Positions 43,920 through 55,988 of a stretch of DNA of 64,000 nucleotides are shown piece after piece. The stretch comes from Phymatolithon calcareum (Eukaryota; Rhodophyta; Florideophyceae; Hapalidiales). A model generated the notes under the pieces. It searched no databases. It worked only from the letters and a program-made list of their open reading frames with translations, and had not been told where the DNA came from. The DNA is taken from the NCBI GenBank assembly GCA_977006965.1, contig OZ345362.1, forward strand, positions 806,001 through 870,000, read 5' to 3'. Position numbers and translations under genes: made by a program. Position 1 is the first letter of the stretch; the number at the start of each line of letters is the position of its first letter.

Positions 43920-44914
43920 GTTTTTTTGCAACTGTTTAGTTGTTTATTTGAAAGCCCTCATTAACACTCCTAAGACTGTACGGGAGAAGCTTTTCGTAAC
44001 TTGTTCACTCTAGTATATCGCCTGGTCCCTAATACAGGGACTCGTCGTTTTCCACATTGTCAATTATGCTGAAGATGTAGAGTAGTATGGAGTCTAATGC
44101 CTTTTCCGTTCTTAACATTTCTCCGGAGTCCAGTTTATACTTTGTTAGGTTCATACGTATATTCTCCAGATGGCGCTCTGCTGCCGTTCCGATTGTATTC
44201 GATATTAGCGTCGTCCGCACTTGAGGGAACCTGCCGCTTGCGTATTTTATGGCCAGCTGTCGATGTCTCACCTTGGTAAACCTGAGGATGGCCGGGATCT
44301 CATCCGGTTTGTCGTACGGTATTTTCCTCTTTCTTCTTGCTTCGAGCTTCGTGCCCTCTTTTGCGAACAGTATTCGTCGAAGTTGGCCTGGAGAATTCCC
44401 TTCCTGCATATGTTTGAAGGGGGCCGCGAACTGTTCTTGTTGCAGCATCGCGGCAATATCGCGACTTGCCCACTGTAGTTCTTTGAAGTTGCGCTATTCT
44501 CTTGGCTTGGATAGTATAATCGACTTTCTTGCCTTTCCTCGTAGCAGCATCCTCAACGCTAATATTTCTCTCCTGTGTTCTGGTGGTTGAATCCTGCACA
44601 GAAGCCGGAGCCGCTCGATCCTTCCACTTGCCGTACCACCGAATACTTGGAAGAAGAAGGTTCTTTCTACTCCTTTGATAGCTTCTTGCACTTCTGACGT
44701 CCACGGTGTGAGATGGATAGCGTATTCCCACCATGTTTGGATCAACGACTTGTAGATACGTATGGCTTTCAGGGTGTTTATCCCCCGAATGAATACCCCA
44801 AGTGGTTTCAGTTGGTGTACCGCTGCTTTGGCATTTTTCATACGCCTGATTGTGCTTGTGACCATAATTCCGGTTGGTCTTTGTCTCGCTAACGACCGGC
44901 AGCGAGTTTATCAA
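43920..44914 (-). mobile_element. LINE 3' portion
   Basis: Frames 44865-44494 (IYKSLIQTWWEYAIHLTPWTSEV, LLCRIQPPEHRREILALRM) and 44448-44029 (ERHLENIRMNLTKYKLDSGE ... NVENDESLY) are the post-RT region and C-terminus. The 3' part includes GAAAGCCCTCATTAACACTCC. It stops about 70 bases before the palindrome boundary at 44984. Confidence 0.7.
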
Positions 44915-45267
44915 TCCGTTGGGGACCGACAGTCAAATGGAATTACCGTTGCCTGCTAGCAATGTCGACCGACTGTGAGCCAAGAAAGTCTACTGGCGCG
45001 GATTACGAACGGTGTGAAACGCATTGTGTCGCGCGCTGACACTTCGGATACCTTGCGAGAATGTAGCTAGACAGTCAGAGGTAGATGGAGTGATGTAGAG
45101 ACTACTTAAGCGGTGCTCGAAGTCTTTCTCGAGGAAGTCACCACTATCAACTTTATCAACCACAACCTAACCCCCAAGGATATCGAAAGATAAACTTACT
45201 CTTCCGACGAAAGTCAGAAACGCATTCACACTGCCGAGCAACCGTCCATTGCGTACCATTGGACTGG

Positions 45268-45440
45268 ACCACTCCTGCCGAAGTCACTATATCCTTACGG
45301 AGTTTCTGACCCAGCAGAGTTGGCGCACCTTGCCGAAGTCACTACATCCCATCGGATTTTCTGACCAAGCGAGCTGTAAGACATCTTGCCGAAAGCACTA
45401 CATCCCTCCTGGAGTTTCTGCCTAGACAAGTTGTATGGAC
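45268..45440. repeat. Three 55-56-base tandem repeats (left arm)
   Basis: Units starting TGCCGAAGTCACTA at 45276, 45331 and 45387, each with a GAGTTTCTGAC-like word. They lie just downstream of the LINE RT fragment on its coding strand. The mirror copy is at 57075-57247. Confidence 0.8.
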
Positions 45441-45511
45441 GTCCGGCATCTGCCGTTGTCTCATTAGGGAGCTGAACAAGTCGTTCGGTTCCTGGATACT
45501 CACGACAGTCT

Positions 45512-46117
45512 TAGAGATATCCCGAGGTATGAAACTTCAGGTACCTGCGAAAGGGTCTGCTGCGCTAGACGGAATGTGAGTTTCTTTGTCTCGATCAACT
45601 CCAGCACCTCGCCCTTACCTTTTTTGGTGTTCCACCTCATTCCCTCTCTTCGGCCCATTTCGTTGAAATATCGAGCAGGTGCTGCAGCACGTGCGGGGTT
45701 TTCGCCAGCAGGATCACGTCGTCTACAGTAGAACTGCAGACACGTCTGGTACCTCGCTCGGAACAGCGCTTGTGTGCTCCGCGAACTCGTCCATAAATAT
45801 GTAGTACAGACTTGGGCTGAGCGGTGACCCTTGGGGGACGCCTCTGTCCACTATGAACCAGTTCTTGTTGCTGTCTCCCGCCGTGAGGATCCAGGAGGGC
45901 AATAGGAATGCTTCACACATGTCGCTGATGGCCTTTGGTAAGACCAATCTCATCCGTTCCTGGAGCAGTTTCCTAGGTACAGTGTCATATGCGGCTTTGA
46001 GGTCGAGGACTGCTCAATACCGGTGCTCCTCTCAAGTGCCTGTAGTGGAGGTGCTCCTCATGTGCGGACTGTACTTGTACCGGATTCGAGTTTCGTCTCG
46101 TTAGTGTTACTGTCCTT
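45512..46117 (-). mobile_element. LINE RT fragment (left arm)
   Basis: Mirror copy of 56398-57003; see that entry. The one difference noted is Val instead of Ile in DRGVPQGSPLSP. Confidence 0.75.
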
Positions 46118-46526
46118 TCTCGTTCCTCGTCACCGCAAGATTTACCGGCCAGTAGTCTATACATTCTCAGTCGCTTACCGTGGGCCGTGTTAGTTGGTAA
46201 GCTATCTGACCTCCCCATATGGGTGACCGCTTACCTGCCCATGGTGGGTCATCTTCAATCTAGTGTGCTGTCTCTGTATAGTACTTAGGCTCTTCGACCA
46301 ACCTCAGAAGGTGAGGGTATCGATCATGGACCAACAAGTATCATCCATCGACTGTTTACGATGGAGTATCGACATCGATCAACGACCAAGTAAACCTCTT
46401 CACTCAACCCCACACATCTGAGCTGTCATTGTTGGACCACGCATATCCGGCCATTCCCATGGCGGCCCCTGGCATGACCGGTTCTACACTGTCCACCCGA
46501 GCAAATTCTCAGCATACATCTCAAGT

Positions 46527-48420
46527 GTGCGTAAGGCGGAAGAAGACTGGAATCTGCCGTTGCGTATTTTTGCACTCAATAGGGCAATGAAGCGGCATAT
46601 CGCAAGAGCATTCAACAGAGCATCGAAGGGGAAGGCGGTAGGTCCTGACGGAATTGCGGTCGAAATGTTGCACGCGAACAAAGAAGCGGGGCTCGAAATT
46701 ATGCTAGCAACATGCGGGAGACTCAAATGTCTTCCTCGGCCATGGCGCCAAGCAACTCTGATTCCCTTATACAAGAAAGGCCCAGCTCATGTCGCAGCAA
46801 ACTACAGGTCCATATCTCTTTTAAGTCAAGCCAGGAAAATCATTGGCTCAGCTCTAGATGTATACATACGTGAGAACTACCGCTTCAATAAGGTTCAATT
46901 AGGTTCAGCTGGGTTTTCGGAAAGACAGAAGCACATATCTCGCTATACTCCGAGCAAAAAGTACAATGAAAAAGGGTCATCTGTTCATGGCAGTTCTTGA
47001 CCTATCCGCGGCATACGATAGTGTGCCAAGGGATATCGTCATGAAGAGGCTGACGGAGAAACTTCCTGAAGAGATAAAAAGGATGGTTGCGTAACTGTTA
47101 AAACCCTCATAGGTCACATCAGCTGGAGACGAGACCAAAACGTGGTGTATCATCGACCGAGGAGTGCCTCAAGCTTCCCCGCTTAGTCCATGCCTATTCA
47201 ATATATTCATGGACACATTCGCAGAAGCCGTCTCCAAGACAGACGGAAACGTCTCAGACAGCCCAGTGCAATTATTCGTAGATGATGTTCAGCTTCAAGC
47301 GAAAACAGGACGAGGAATGCAGAAATTTCTTGATATAGCGACCATTTGGGCAAGCGAAAATGACATGAAATGGAACACAAAACCAGGAAAAAGCGAAGTT
47401 CTTAAGTACAAAGGGCTTCAGAAGCACACCTTTTACTTAGCGGGACGAGAACTGCATCAAGCCTGGAGACTCTCGTATCTTGGGGTAAGCATGAATAACA
47501 ATGGTGTTACGGATGACACGGCAATAGCAAGAGTTCGAAATGCTGCAGGATCCATACATGAGCTTCGGGAGCTTGGAGTGATTGTTTGAGGGTTCAAACC
47601 GGAGACATGCATCAGGACCTTTAAGTCGCTAATTATCCCGAAATGGGAGTATGCGTTACACGTTACTCCAATGACAAATCGATTCCTCTCGGCAATCGAG
47701 TCGGCAGAGGGCTTGTTCTACAAGAATGCGAGTTCTGTGCCGACTGGGACCACCAAAGATGAGGAGACGTCATCAAGCAGAAAGGTTTGCATTAAGCCTG
47801 GTGAGACACAAAAAGCGCCTTGAAGAAACAGAAGAGTACTTTGGAAGAGATGAGGACATAAAGGAAGCAATGAAGGATATTGAATATCTCAAGATGTATG
47901 AAGACTTGCGGCAAGCCCTTCAGAAAGCCCAGGAGGGATCTGTCACGAATAAGAGGAGGAGAGAGGAAACAATTAAGGTATGGGAAAATGAAGAAGAAGG
48001 CAGATCAATGAAGATTCCTACTGAAGGCAAACTACCAAGGATCCTTTACATAGGAGAAAGAACAACACGTTTAAGGTGCCTAAGGTTGACATTCAACCGA
48101 GCACCCCTTTGGAGAAAATCAGTATTGGGTGCCTACTGTGGGATTACCGCGGTGATCGAACTAGTCGCCTTACAACGTACTCTAGCGTCGTCGAAGATGA
48201 GTACAGAAATTGAGTTTGGGAGCAAGAGACTCACAGGAGCTCTTGCTGGGAGAGAATTACGAATCAAGAACGTCTTGAGTAGCCAGACGACTTTAGCGTA
48301 GAGATTATCGTAAGAGCTGCCCCGTTACCCCAAGATGAGGCTTTGGGAGCTCTCAAAGTAAAATCATCAAATATCCCCGGTTCTACACAGTCCCTAAGTC
48401 TTCGCCTTTTCAAACGTGAT
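46527..48420 (+). mobile_element. LINE with reverse transcriptase (left arm)
   Basis: Covers RT motifs 1-2 (GPDGIAVEML; ATLIPLYKKG ... NYRSISLLSQARKI), motif A in another frame (AVLDLSAAYDSVPRD, about 47000), motif B' (DRGVPQASPLSPCLFNIF), an intact catalytic LFVDDVQLQA and WNTKPGKSEVL (47164-47589). The post-RT region follows (47726-48301, VLCRLGPPKMRRRHQAERFAL). At least three frameshifts or stops, including one at about 47090, break the frame. The N-terminal endonuclease is absent. Confidence 0.8.
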
Positions 48421-48895
48421 GATTAGGTAGATCGTCACACGGAAAGCATAGAGCACACCGCCACGGACACCGTCGACAAAGTTCTCATCCGATTTATCTC
48501 GGCAGCAATTACGGCAAATCTGACAGGCGCCGCAGTCTCAAAGTTGAGCGGAACGTTGCGAAATAGACCATTTCGTCAACATATTTCCGGTTTCCACCGA
48601 GTAGGTTGAGCGTGACAGATCCCTGGTGATCCCTTTCTTTAGTACAGCCAAAATTTCCACCTCAATTGTATTGCATTACCATGAGTTATTCGATGATGTG
48701 CTTGAAAGCAACGATTTCTAATGCGGCTATATACAAACGGAATTCACAGCAGATCAAACAAGAATTGATTCCAGAATGAATAAATAATTCTTGTGTTGAT
48801 GAGCTTATCAAACCGTGGGTGTCGAATTTGCAATTGAACTGGCAAGACGTGCCCAATCACTCCCAAGCATCACCATGAAATGGAAAGCTATTCCT
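48421..48895. other. No gene seen (left arm)
   Basis: Lies between the LINE end and the EF-hand gene's polyadenylation signal. The identical sequence is at 53620-54094 in the right arm. No coding frame or repeat was noticed. Confidence 0.45.
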
Positions 48896-48901
48896 TTTAT
48901 T
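48896..48901 (-). terminator. AATAAA signal, left EF-hand gene
   Basis: AATAAA on the minus strand about 99 bases beyond the stop codon; mirror of 53614-53619. Confidence 0.6.
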
Positions 48902-48999
48902 GACGACAGACGAGAGCTCTAGAAGTAGTAAAATGCGGATGCACTAGAAGAAGAGAGGTGTTCTTGCGCGTGCCATATGCAGTTACACGACGGTGAGCC

Positions 49000-50103
49000 T
49001 TAGCGACGGTCGGTAGACTTGTCTAGGACCCGATGAGTGGAGGACGAAAACCTGTCTCGCACATACCCATTCACGAACTCTTTCTCCCGAATTCGAGAGT
49101 CATTGTCTTCATCCAGCTTAGTAAACTCATCCCAAGCGAGATCGGAGTGAAATCCAACGGGCACGTGGAGGCAACGGAGTGCATTTTGAAACTGTGTAAA
49201 TGTCATATATCCGGTGTTTGCACTATCAGTGCGTATGAACACAAGTCGAGCGTTGCTTTCAGAAGCCAGGTCGTTAGCAAAAGAAGAAGGTCCAACCGAA
49301 CAATTGTACAGCTCCTCTGGTTCAATGTCTTCAGTGCTTTGGGAACGATGAAAGATCGGTGTATCCGAGTTCAAAACACGCAAATGAGATTGAGATGCAG
49401 TATTTGGATAGTCTGCCGGGAAAAGACTAGCAGACGAAGATTCCTCGTAGACAGGTGAAGGAGATTGCAGAGGCATCGAATCATGGTGACTCGGATCATT
49501 CACCAGAGAACGTCCAGTTTCCTGAACCTCCGAAGGAAAAGACAGCACAGTTGGGATGAAGATAATGCCAACGGTTGGATGTTGGTACGGCGAGTAGAAC
49601 ACTTGAGCAGAGTGCAGAAATGCGTTCGGGAGGTGTGGCATTCTCTCTCCATCTGGTTGTATGGGGTACTGATGGCCCTCGATTGTCAGCATTGCCGGCA
49701 CTACAGCCGAATTCGGGCGCATGGGGTGGAATCCATGTTGCAGGTACACATTCGAAACTGCTTGGCCAGAACCGGGATTGGGATCGCAAGCATGCATTTC
49801 GACGCTTCGGGCTGTTGGTTGCACCTGTGGCATGCCAAAAGACTGCTGCGTGGACAGCAGTTGCTCTGTGACATACTCGGATGCGGCTATGTCTTGCGCT
49901 CCGGAGTATGGTGACGATGAAACCCACTCTTGTGCCAATGGCGGAGAATGGACTGCGTGAGTTTCTGGTTGATGGGTAGAGTGACTTGGAGTGGTCTGCG
50001 GTAGCTCGGGTGAACACAGAAAGCTCTCATCCGTAGGTACCATATCTGGAGGCACAGGTGCGGTTGCTGAACCTGGTGAAGCAGGAACCTGAAATTGAGA
50101 CAT
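49000..50103 (-). CDS. EF-hand protein with disordered N-terminus, copy 1
   Basis: 367 residues, ATG at 50103, intronless. Residues 1-270 are rich in Ser, Pro, Gln and His without a recognisable fold. Residues 285-355 form an EF-hand pair. The second loop (331-342, DEDNDSRIREKE) has the canonical Asp-1, Asp-3, Asp-5, Ile-8 and Glu-12 pattern. The first (293-304, DSANTGYMTFTQ) has Gln at position 12 and may bind weakly or not at all. Calcium-dependent regulation is a reasonable inference; partner and location are unknown. The protein is identical to the copy at 52412-53515, and the two are transcribed away from each other across the 152-base repeat array. With a TATA box and an AATAAA signal both present, it has the marks of an expressed host gene. 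Confidence 0.75.
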   Translation of the reverse strand: MSQFQVPASPGSATAPVPPDMVPTDESFLCSPELPQTTPSHSTHQPETHAVHSPPLAQEWVSSSPYSGAQDIAASEYVTEQLLSTQQSFGMPQVQPTARSVEMHACDPNPGSGQAVSNVYLQHGFHPMRPNSAVVPAMLTIEGHQYPIQPDGERMPHLPNAFLHSAQVFYSPYQHPTVGIIFIPTVLSFPSEVQETGRSLVNDPSHHDSMPLQSPSPVYEESSSASLFPADYPNTASQSHLRVLNSDTPIFHRSQSTEDIEPEELYNCSVGPSSFANDLASESNARLVFIRTDSANTGYMTFTQFQNALRCLHVPVGFHSDLAWDEFTKLDEDNDSRIREKEFVNGYVRDRFSSSTHRVLDKSTDRR

Positions 50104-50184
50104 GATGAAACCGGAAGAAGTTGAAGTCGTTCAGACCGGCGTCTTGTAGTTGACGGCTGTTGATCGTTTCGTTCTTATGCTAGG

Positions 50185-50192
50185 TATTTATA
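50185..50192 (-). promoter_or_regulatory. TATA box, EF-hand copy 1
   Basis: TATAAATA on the minus strand, ending 82 bases upstream of the ATG at 50103; exact mirror of 52323-52330. Confidence 0.65.
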
Positions 50193-50329
50193 CTGAAATC
50201 AATGCGAAGATAACCATGTTGTCGACAATTCCACGCTCCGTGCTAGTGTCCCTGCACAGTGTGATACAGTACACGACGTTAAGATCGCAACAAGATGCGT
50301 TCAAAAATATATATTTAAAACTTAGTTTG

Positions 50330-52185
50330 ACGTTGCCAGCAGACATTCTTCGCACCATATGATACATGATGTCGGGAAAAAAAGGTTGACAATTAACACC
50401 TCACACCATATGTTTTACAAAAACATATTGACAATTAACATGCGTCCAAAAATATACATTTAAAACTTAGTTTGACGTTGCCAGACATTCTTCGCACCAT
50501 ATGAAACATGATGACGGGAAAAAGAAGGTTACAATTAACACCTCACACCATATGATACATGATGTTTTACAAAAACATATTGACAATTAACATGCGTCCA
50601 AAAATATACAATTAAAACTTAGTTTGACGTTGCCAGACATTCTTCGCACCATATGATACATGATGACGGGAAAAAGAAGGTTACAATTAACACCTCACAC
50701 CATATGATACATGATGTTTTACAAAAACATATTGACAATTAACATGCGTCCAAAAATATACATTTAAAACTTAATTTGACGTTGCCAAACATTCTTCACA
50801 CCATATGATACTTGATGACGGGAAAAAGAAGGTTACAATTAACACCTCACACCATATGATACATGATGTTTTACAAAAATATATTGACAATTAACATGCG
50901 TCCAAAAATATACATTTAAAACTTAGTTTGACGTTGCCAAACATTCTTCGCACCATATGAAACATGATGACGGGAAAAAGAAGGTTACAATTAACACCTC
51001 ACACCATATGATACATGATGTTTTACAAAACAATATTGACAATTAACATGCGTCCAAAAATATACATTTAAAACTTAATTTGACGTTGCCAGACATTCTT
51101 CGCACCATATGATACATGATGACGGGAAAAAGAAGGTTTTAAATGTATATTTTTGGACGCATGTTAATTGTCAATATGTTTTTGTACTATATCATGTATC
51201 ATATGGTGTGAGGTGTTAATTGTAACCTTCTTTTTCCCGTCATCATGTATCATATGGTGCGAAGAATGTTTGGCAACGTCAAATTAAGTTTTAAATGTAT
51301 ATTTTTGGACGCATGTTAATTGTCAATATTGTTTTGTAAAACATCATGTATCATATGGTGTGAGGTGTTAATTGTAACCTTCTTTTTCCCGTCATCATGT
51401 TTCATATGGTGCGAAGAATGTTTGGCAACGTCAAACTAAGTTTTAAATGTATATTTTTGGACGCATGTTAATTGTCAATATATTTTTGTAAAACATCATG
51501 TGTCATATGGTGTGAGGTGTTAATTGTAACCTTCTTTTTCCCGTCATCAAGTATCATATGGTGTGAAGAATGTTTGGCAACGTCAAACTAAGTTTTAAAT
51601 GTATATTTTTGGACGCATGTTAATTGTCAATATATTTTTGTAAAACATCATGTATCATATGGTGTGAGGTGTTAATTGTAACCTTCTTTTTCCCGTCATC
51701 AAGTATCATATGGTGTGAAGAATGTTTGGCAACGTCAAACTAAGTTTTAAATGTATATTTTTGGACGCATGTTAATTGTCAATATGTTTTTGTAAAACAT
51801 CATGTATCATATGGTGTGAGGTGTTAATTGTAACCTTCTTTTTCCCGTCATCATGTATCATATGGTGCGAAGAATGTCTGGCAACGTCAAATTAAGTTTT
51901 AATTGTATATTTTTGGACGCATGTTAATTGTCAATATGTTTTTGTAAAACATCATGTATCATATGGTGTGAGGTGTTAATTGTAACCTTCTTTTTCCCGT
52001 CATCATGTTTCATATGGTGCGAAGAATGTCTGGCAACGTCAAACTAAGTTTTAAATGTATATTTTTGGACGCATGTTAATTGTCAATATGTTTTTGTAAA
52101 ACATATGGTGTGAGGTGTTAATTGTCAACCTTTTTTTTCCCGACATCATGTATCATATGGTGCGAAGAATGTCTGCTGGCAACGT
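50330..52185. repeat. 152-base tandem array inverting at its centre
   Basis: On the left the marker ACGTTGCC recurs at 50330, 50475, 50627, 50779, 50931 and 51083. On the right its complement recurs at 51272, 51424, 51576, 51728, 51880, 52032 and 52178. The period is exactly 152 except in the outermost units. Orientation flips at about 51138. Each monomer contains CACCATATGATACATGATG and CATGCGTCCAAAAATATACA. Variant bases match monomer by monomer across the axis, apart from one monomer duplicated on the right (51576 and 51728 share the AAGTATCATATGGTGTG variant). It is not a CRISPR: there are no spacers, and the units are long and contiguous. Confidence 0.9.
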
Positions 52186-52322
52186 CAAACTAAGTTTTAA
52201 ATATATATTTTTGAACGCATCTTGTTGCGATCTTAACGTCGTGTACTGTATCACACTGTGCAGGGACACTAGCACGGAGCGTGGAATTGTCGACAACATG
52301 GTTATCTTCGCATTGATTTCAG

Positions 52323-52330
52323 TATAAATA
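52323..52330 (+). promoter_or_regulatory. TATA box, EF-hand copy 2
   Basis: TATAAATA beginning 89 bases upstream of the ATG at 52412, between the repeat array and the gene. Confidence 0.65.
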
Positions 52331-52411
52331 CCTAGCATAAGAACGAAACGATCAACAGCCGTCAACTACAAGACGCCGGTCTGAACGACTTCAACTTCTT
52401 CCGGTTTCATC

Positions 52412-53515
52412 ATGTCTCAATTTCAGGTTCCTGCTTCACCAGGTTCAGCAACCGCACCTGTGCCTCCAGATATGGTACCTACGGATGAGAGCTTTCTGTG
52501 TTCACCCGAGCTACCGCAGACCACTCCAAGTCACTCTACCCATCAACCAGAAACTCACGCAGTCCATTCTCCGCCATTGGCACAAGAGTGGGTTTCATCG
52601 TCACCATACTCCGGAGCGCAAGACATAGCCGCATCCGAGTATGTCACAGAGCAACTGCTGTCCACGCAGCAGTCTTTTGGCATGCCACAGGTGCAACCAA
52701 CAGCCCGAAGCGTCGAAATGCATGCTTGCGATCCCAATCCCGGTTCTGGCCAAGCAGTTTCGAATGTGTACCTGCAACATGGATTCCACCCCATGCGCCC
52801 GAATTCGGCTGTAGTGCCGGCAATGCTGACAATCGAGGGCCATCAGTACCCCATACAACCAGATGGAGAGAGAATGCCACACCTCCCGAACGCATTTCTG
52901 CACTCTGCTCAAGTGTTCTACTCGCCGTACCAACATCCAACCGTTGGCATTATCTTCATCCCAACTGTGCTGTCTTTTCCTTCGGAGGTTCAGGAAACTG
53001 GACGTTCTCTGGTGAATGATCCGAGTCACCATGATTCGATGCCTCTGCAATCTCCTTCACCTGTCTACGAGGAATCTTCGTCTGCTAGTCTTTTCCCGGC
53101 AGACTATCCAAATACTGCATCTCAATCTCATTTGCGTGTTTTGAACTCGGATACACCGATCTTTCATCGTTCCCAAAGCACTGAAGACATTGAACCAGAG
53201 GAGCTGTACAATTGTTCGGTTGGACCTTCTTCTTTTGCTAACGACCTGGCTTCTGAAAGCAACGCTCGACTTGTGTTCATACGCACTGATAGTGCAAACA
53301 CCGGATATATGACATTTACACAGTTTCAAAATGCACTCCGTTGCCTCCACGTGCCCGTTGGATTTCACTCCGATCTCGCTTGGGATGAGTTTACTAAGCT
53401 GGATGAAGACAATGACTCTCGAATTCGGGAGAAAGAGTTCGTGAATGGGTATGTGCGAGACAGGTTTTCGTCCTCCACTCATCGGGTCCTAGACAAGTCT
53501 ACCGACCGTCGCTAA
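52412..53515 (+). CDS. EF-hand protein with disordered N-terminus, copy 2
   Basis: The protein is identical in all 367 residues to the copy at 49000-50103: a disordered Ser/Pro/Gln-rich region, a degenerate first EF-hand loop and a canonical second loop. The differences seen between the arms outside the array all fall in the LINE pieces, none in this protein. That is compatible with very recent duplication, gene conversion or selection, but the count is too small to choose. The promoter side faces the satellite array. Confidence 0.75.
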   Translation: MSQFQVPASPGSATAPVPPDMVPTDESFLCSPELPQTTPSHSTHQPETHAVHSPPLAQEWVSSSPYSGAQDIAASEYVTEQLLSTQQSFGMPQVQPTARSVEMHACDPNPGSGQAVSNVYLQHGFHPMRPNSAVVPAMLTIEGHQYPIQPDGERMPHLPNAFLHSAQVFYSPYQHPTVGIIFIPTVLSFPSEVQETGRSLVNDPSHHDSMPLQSPSPVYEESSSASLFPADYPNTASQSHLRVLNSDTPIFHRSQSTEDIEPEELYNCSVGPSSFANDLASESNARLVFIRTDSANTGYMTFTQFQNALRCLHVPVGFHSDLAWDEFTKLDEDNDSRIREKEFVNGYVRDRFSSSTHRVLDKSTDRR

Positions 53516-53613
53516 GGCTCACCGTCGTGTAACTGCATATGGCACGCGCAAGAACACCTCTCTTCTTCTAGTGCATCCGCATTTTACTACTTCTAGAGCT
53601 CTCGTCTGTCGTC

Positions 53614-53619
53614 AATAAA
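53614..53619 (+). terminator. AATAAA signal, right EF-hand gene
   Basis: AATAAA 99 bases after the stop codon, in the context GTCAATAAAAGG. Confidence 0.6.
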
Positions 53620-54094
53620 AGGAATAGCTTTCCATTTCATGGTGATGCTTGGGAGTGATTGGGCACGTCTTGCCAGTTCAATTGCAAATTCGACACCCAC
53701 GGTTTGATAAGCTCATCAACACAAGAATTATTTATTCATTCTGGAATCAATTCTTGTTTGATCTGCTGTGAATTCCGTTTGTATATAGCCGCATTAGAAA
53801 TCGTTGCTTTCAAGCACATCATCGAATAACTCATGGTAATGCAATACAATTGAGGTGGAAATTTTGGCTGTACTAAAGAAAGGGATCACCAGGGATCTGT
53901 CACGCTCAACCTACTCGGTGGAAACCGGAAATATGTTGACGAAATGGTCTATTTCGCAACGTTCCGCTCAACTTTGAGACTGCGGCGCCTGTCAGATTTG
54001 CCGTAATTGCTGCCGAGATAAATCGGATGAGAACTTTGTCGACGGTGTCCGTGGCGGTGTGCTCTATGCTTTCCGTGTGACGATCTACCTAATC

Positions 54095-55988
54095 ATCACG
54101 TTTGAAAAGGCGAAGACTTAGGGACTGTGTAGAACCGGGGATATTTGATGATTTTACTTTGAGAGCTCCCAAAGCCTCATCTTGGGGTAACGGGGCAGCT
54201 CTTACGATAATCTCTACGCTAAAGTCGTCTGGCTACTCAAGACGTTCTTGATTCGTAATTCTCTCCCAGCAAGAGCTCCTGTGAGTCTCTTGCTCCCAAA
54301 CTCAATTTCTGTACTCATCTTCGACGACGCTAGAGTACGTTGTAAGGCGACTAGTTCGATCACCGCGGTAATCCCACAGTAGGCACCCAATACTGATTTT
54401 CTCCAAAGGGGTGCTCGGTTGAATGTCAACCTTAGGCACCTTAAACGTGTTGTTCTTTCTCCTATGTAAAGGATCCTTGGTAGTTTGCCTTCAGTAGGAA
54501 TCTTCATTGATCTGCCTTCTTCTTCATTTTCCCATACCTTAATTGTTTCCTCTCTCCTCCTCTTATTCGTGACAGATCCCTCCTGGGCTTTCTGAAGGGC
54601 TTGCCGCAAGTCTTCATACATCTTGAGATATTCAATATCCTTCATTGCTTCCTTTATGTCCTCATCTCTTCCAAAGTACTCTTCTGTTTCTTCAAGGCGC
54701 TTTTTGTGTCTCACCAGGCTTAATGCAAACCTTTCTGCTTGATGACGTCTCCTCATCTTTGGTGGTCCCAGTCGGCACAGAACTCGCATTCTTGTAGAAC
54801 AAGCCCTCTGCCGACTCGATTGCCGAGAGGAATCGATTTGTCATTGGAGTAACGTGTAACGCATACTCCCATTTCGGGATAATTAGCGACTTAAAGGTCC
54901 TGATGCATGTCTCCGGTTTGAACCCTCAAACAATCACTCCAAGCTCCCGAAGCTCATGTATGGATCCTGCAGCATTTCGAACTCTTGCTATTGCCGTGTC
55001 ATCCGTAACACCATTGTTATTCATGCTTACCCCAAGATACGAGAGTCTCCAGGCTTGATGCAGTTCTCGTCCCGCTAAGTAAAAGGTGTGCTTCTGAAGC
55101 CCTTTGTACTTAAGAACTTCGCTTTTTCCTGGTTTTGTGTTCCATTTCATGTCATTTTCGCTTGCCCAAATGGTCGCTATATCAAGAAATTTCTGCATTC
55201 CTCGTCCTGTTTTCGCTTGAAGCTGAACATCATCTACGAATAATTGCACTGGGCTGTCTGAGACGTTTCCGTCTGTCTTGGAGACGGCTTCTGCGAATGT
55301 GTCCATGAATATATTGAATAGGCATGGACTAAGCGGGGAAGCTTGAGGCACTCCTCGGTCGATGATACACCACGTTTTGGTCTCGTCTCCAGCTGATGTG
55401 ACCTATGAGGGTTTTAACAGTTACGCAACCATCCTTTTTATCTCTTCAGGAAGTTTCTCCGTCAGCCTCTTCATGACGATATCCCTTGGCACACTATCGT
55501 ATGCCGCGGATAGGTCAAGAACTGCCATGAACAGATGACCCTTTTTCATTGTACTTTTTGCTCGGAGTATAGCGAGATATGTGCTTCTGTCTTTCCGAAA
55601 ACCCAGCTGAACCTAATTGAACCTTATTGAAGCGGTAGTTCTCACGTATGTATGCATCTAGAGCTGAGTCAATGATTTTCCTGGCTTGACTTAAAAGAGA
55701 TATGGACCTGTAGTTTTCTGCGACATGAGCTGGGCCTTTCTTGTATAAGGGAATCAGAGTTGCTTGGCGCCATGGCCGAGGAAGACATTTGAGTCTCCCG
55801 CATGTTGCTAGCATAATTTCGAGCCCCGCTTCTTTGTTCGCGTGCAACATTTCGACCGCAATTCCGTCAGGACCTACCGCCTTCCCCTTCGGTGCTCTGT
55901 TGAATGCTCTTGCGATATGCCGCTTCATTGCCCTATTGAGTGCAAAAATACGCAACGGCAGATTCCAGTCTTCTTCCGCCTTACGCAC
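54095..55988 (-). mobile_element. LINE with reverse transcriptase (right arm)
   Basis: Mirror of 46527-48420 with four amino-acid differences noted in the first RT frame: Pro for Ser before KGKAVGP, Glu for Ala in HVAENYRS, Asp for Gly in KIIDSALD, and Ala for Val in LDAYI. The catalytic LFVDDVQLQA is again present, and the same frameshifts are shared, so they predate the duplication. Confidence 0.8.

Noticed and set aside
50330-52185. Regular repeats suggesting a CRISPR array
   Set aside because: Units are 152 bases, contiguous, without unique spacers, and reverse orientation at the palindrome axis in a eukaryotic region; it is a satellite.
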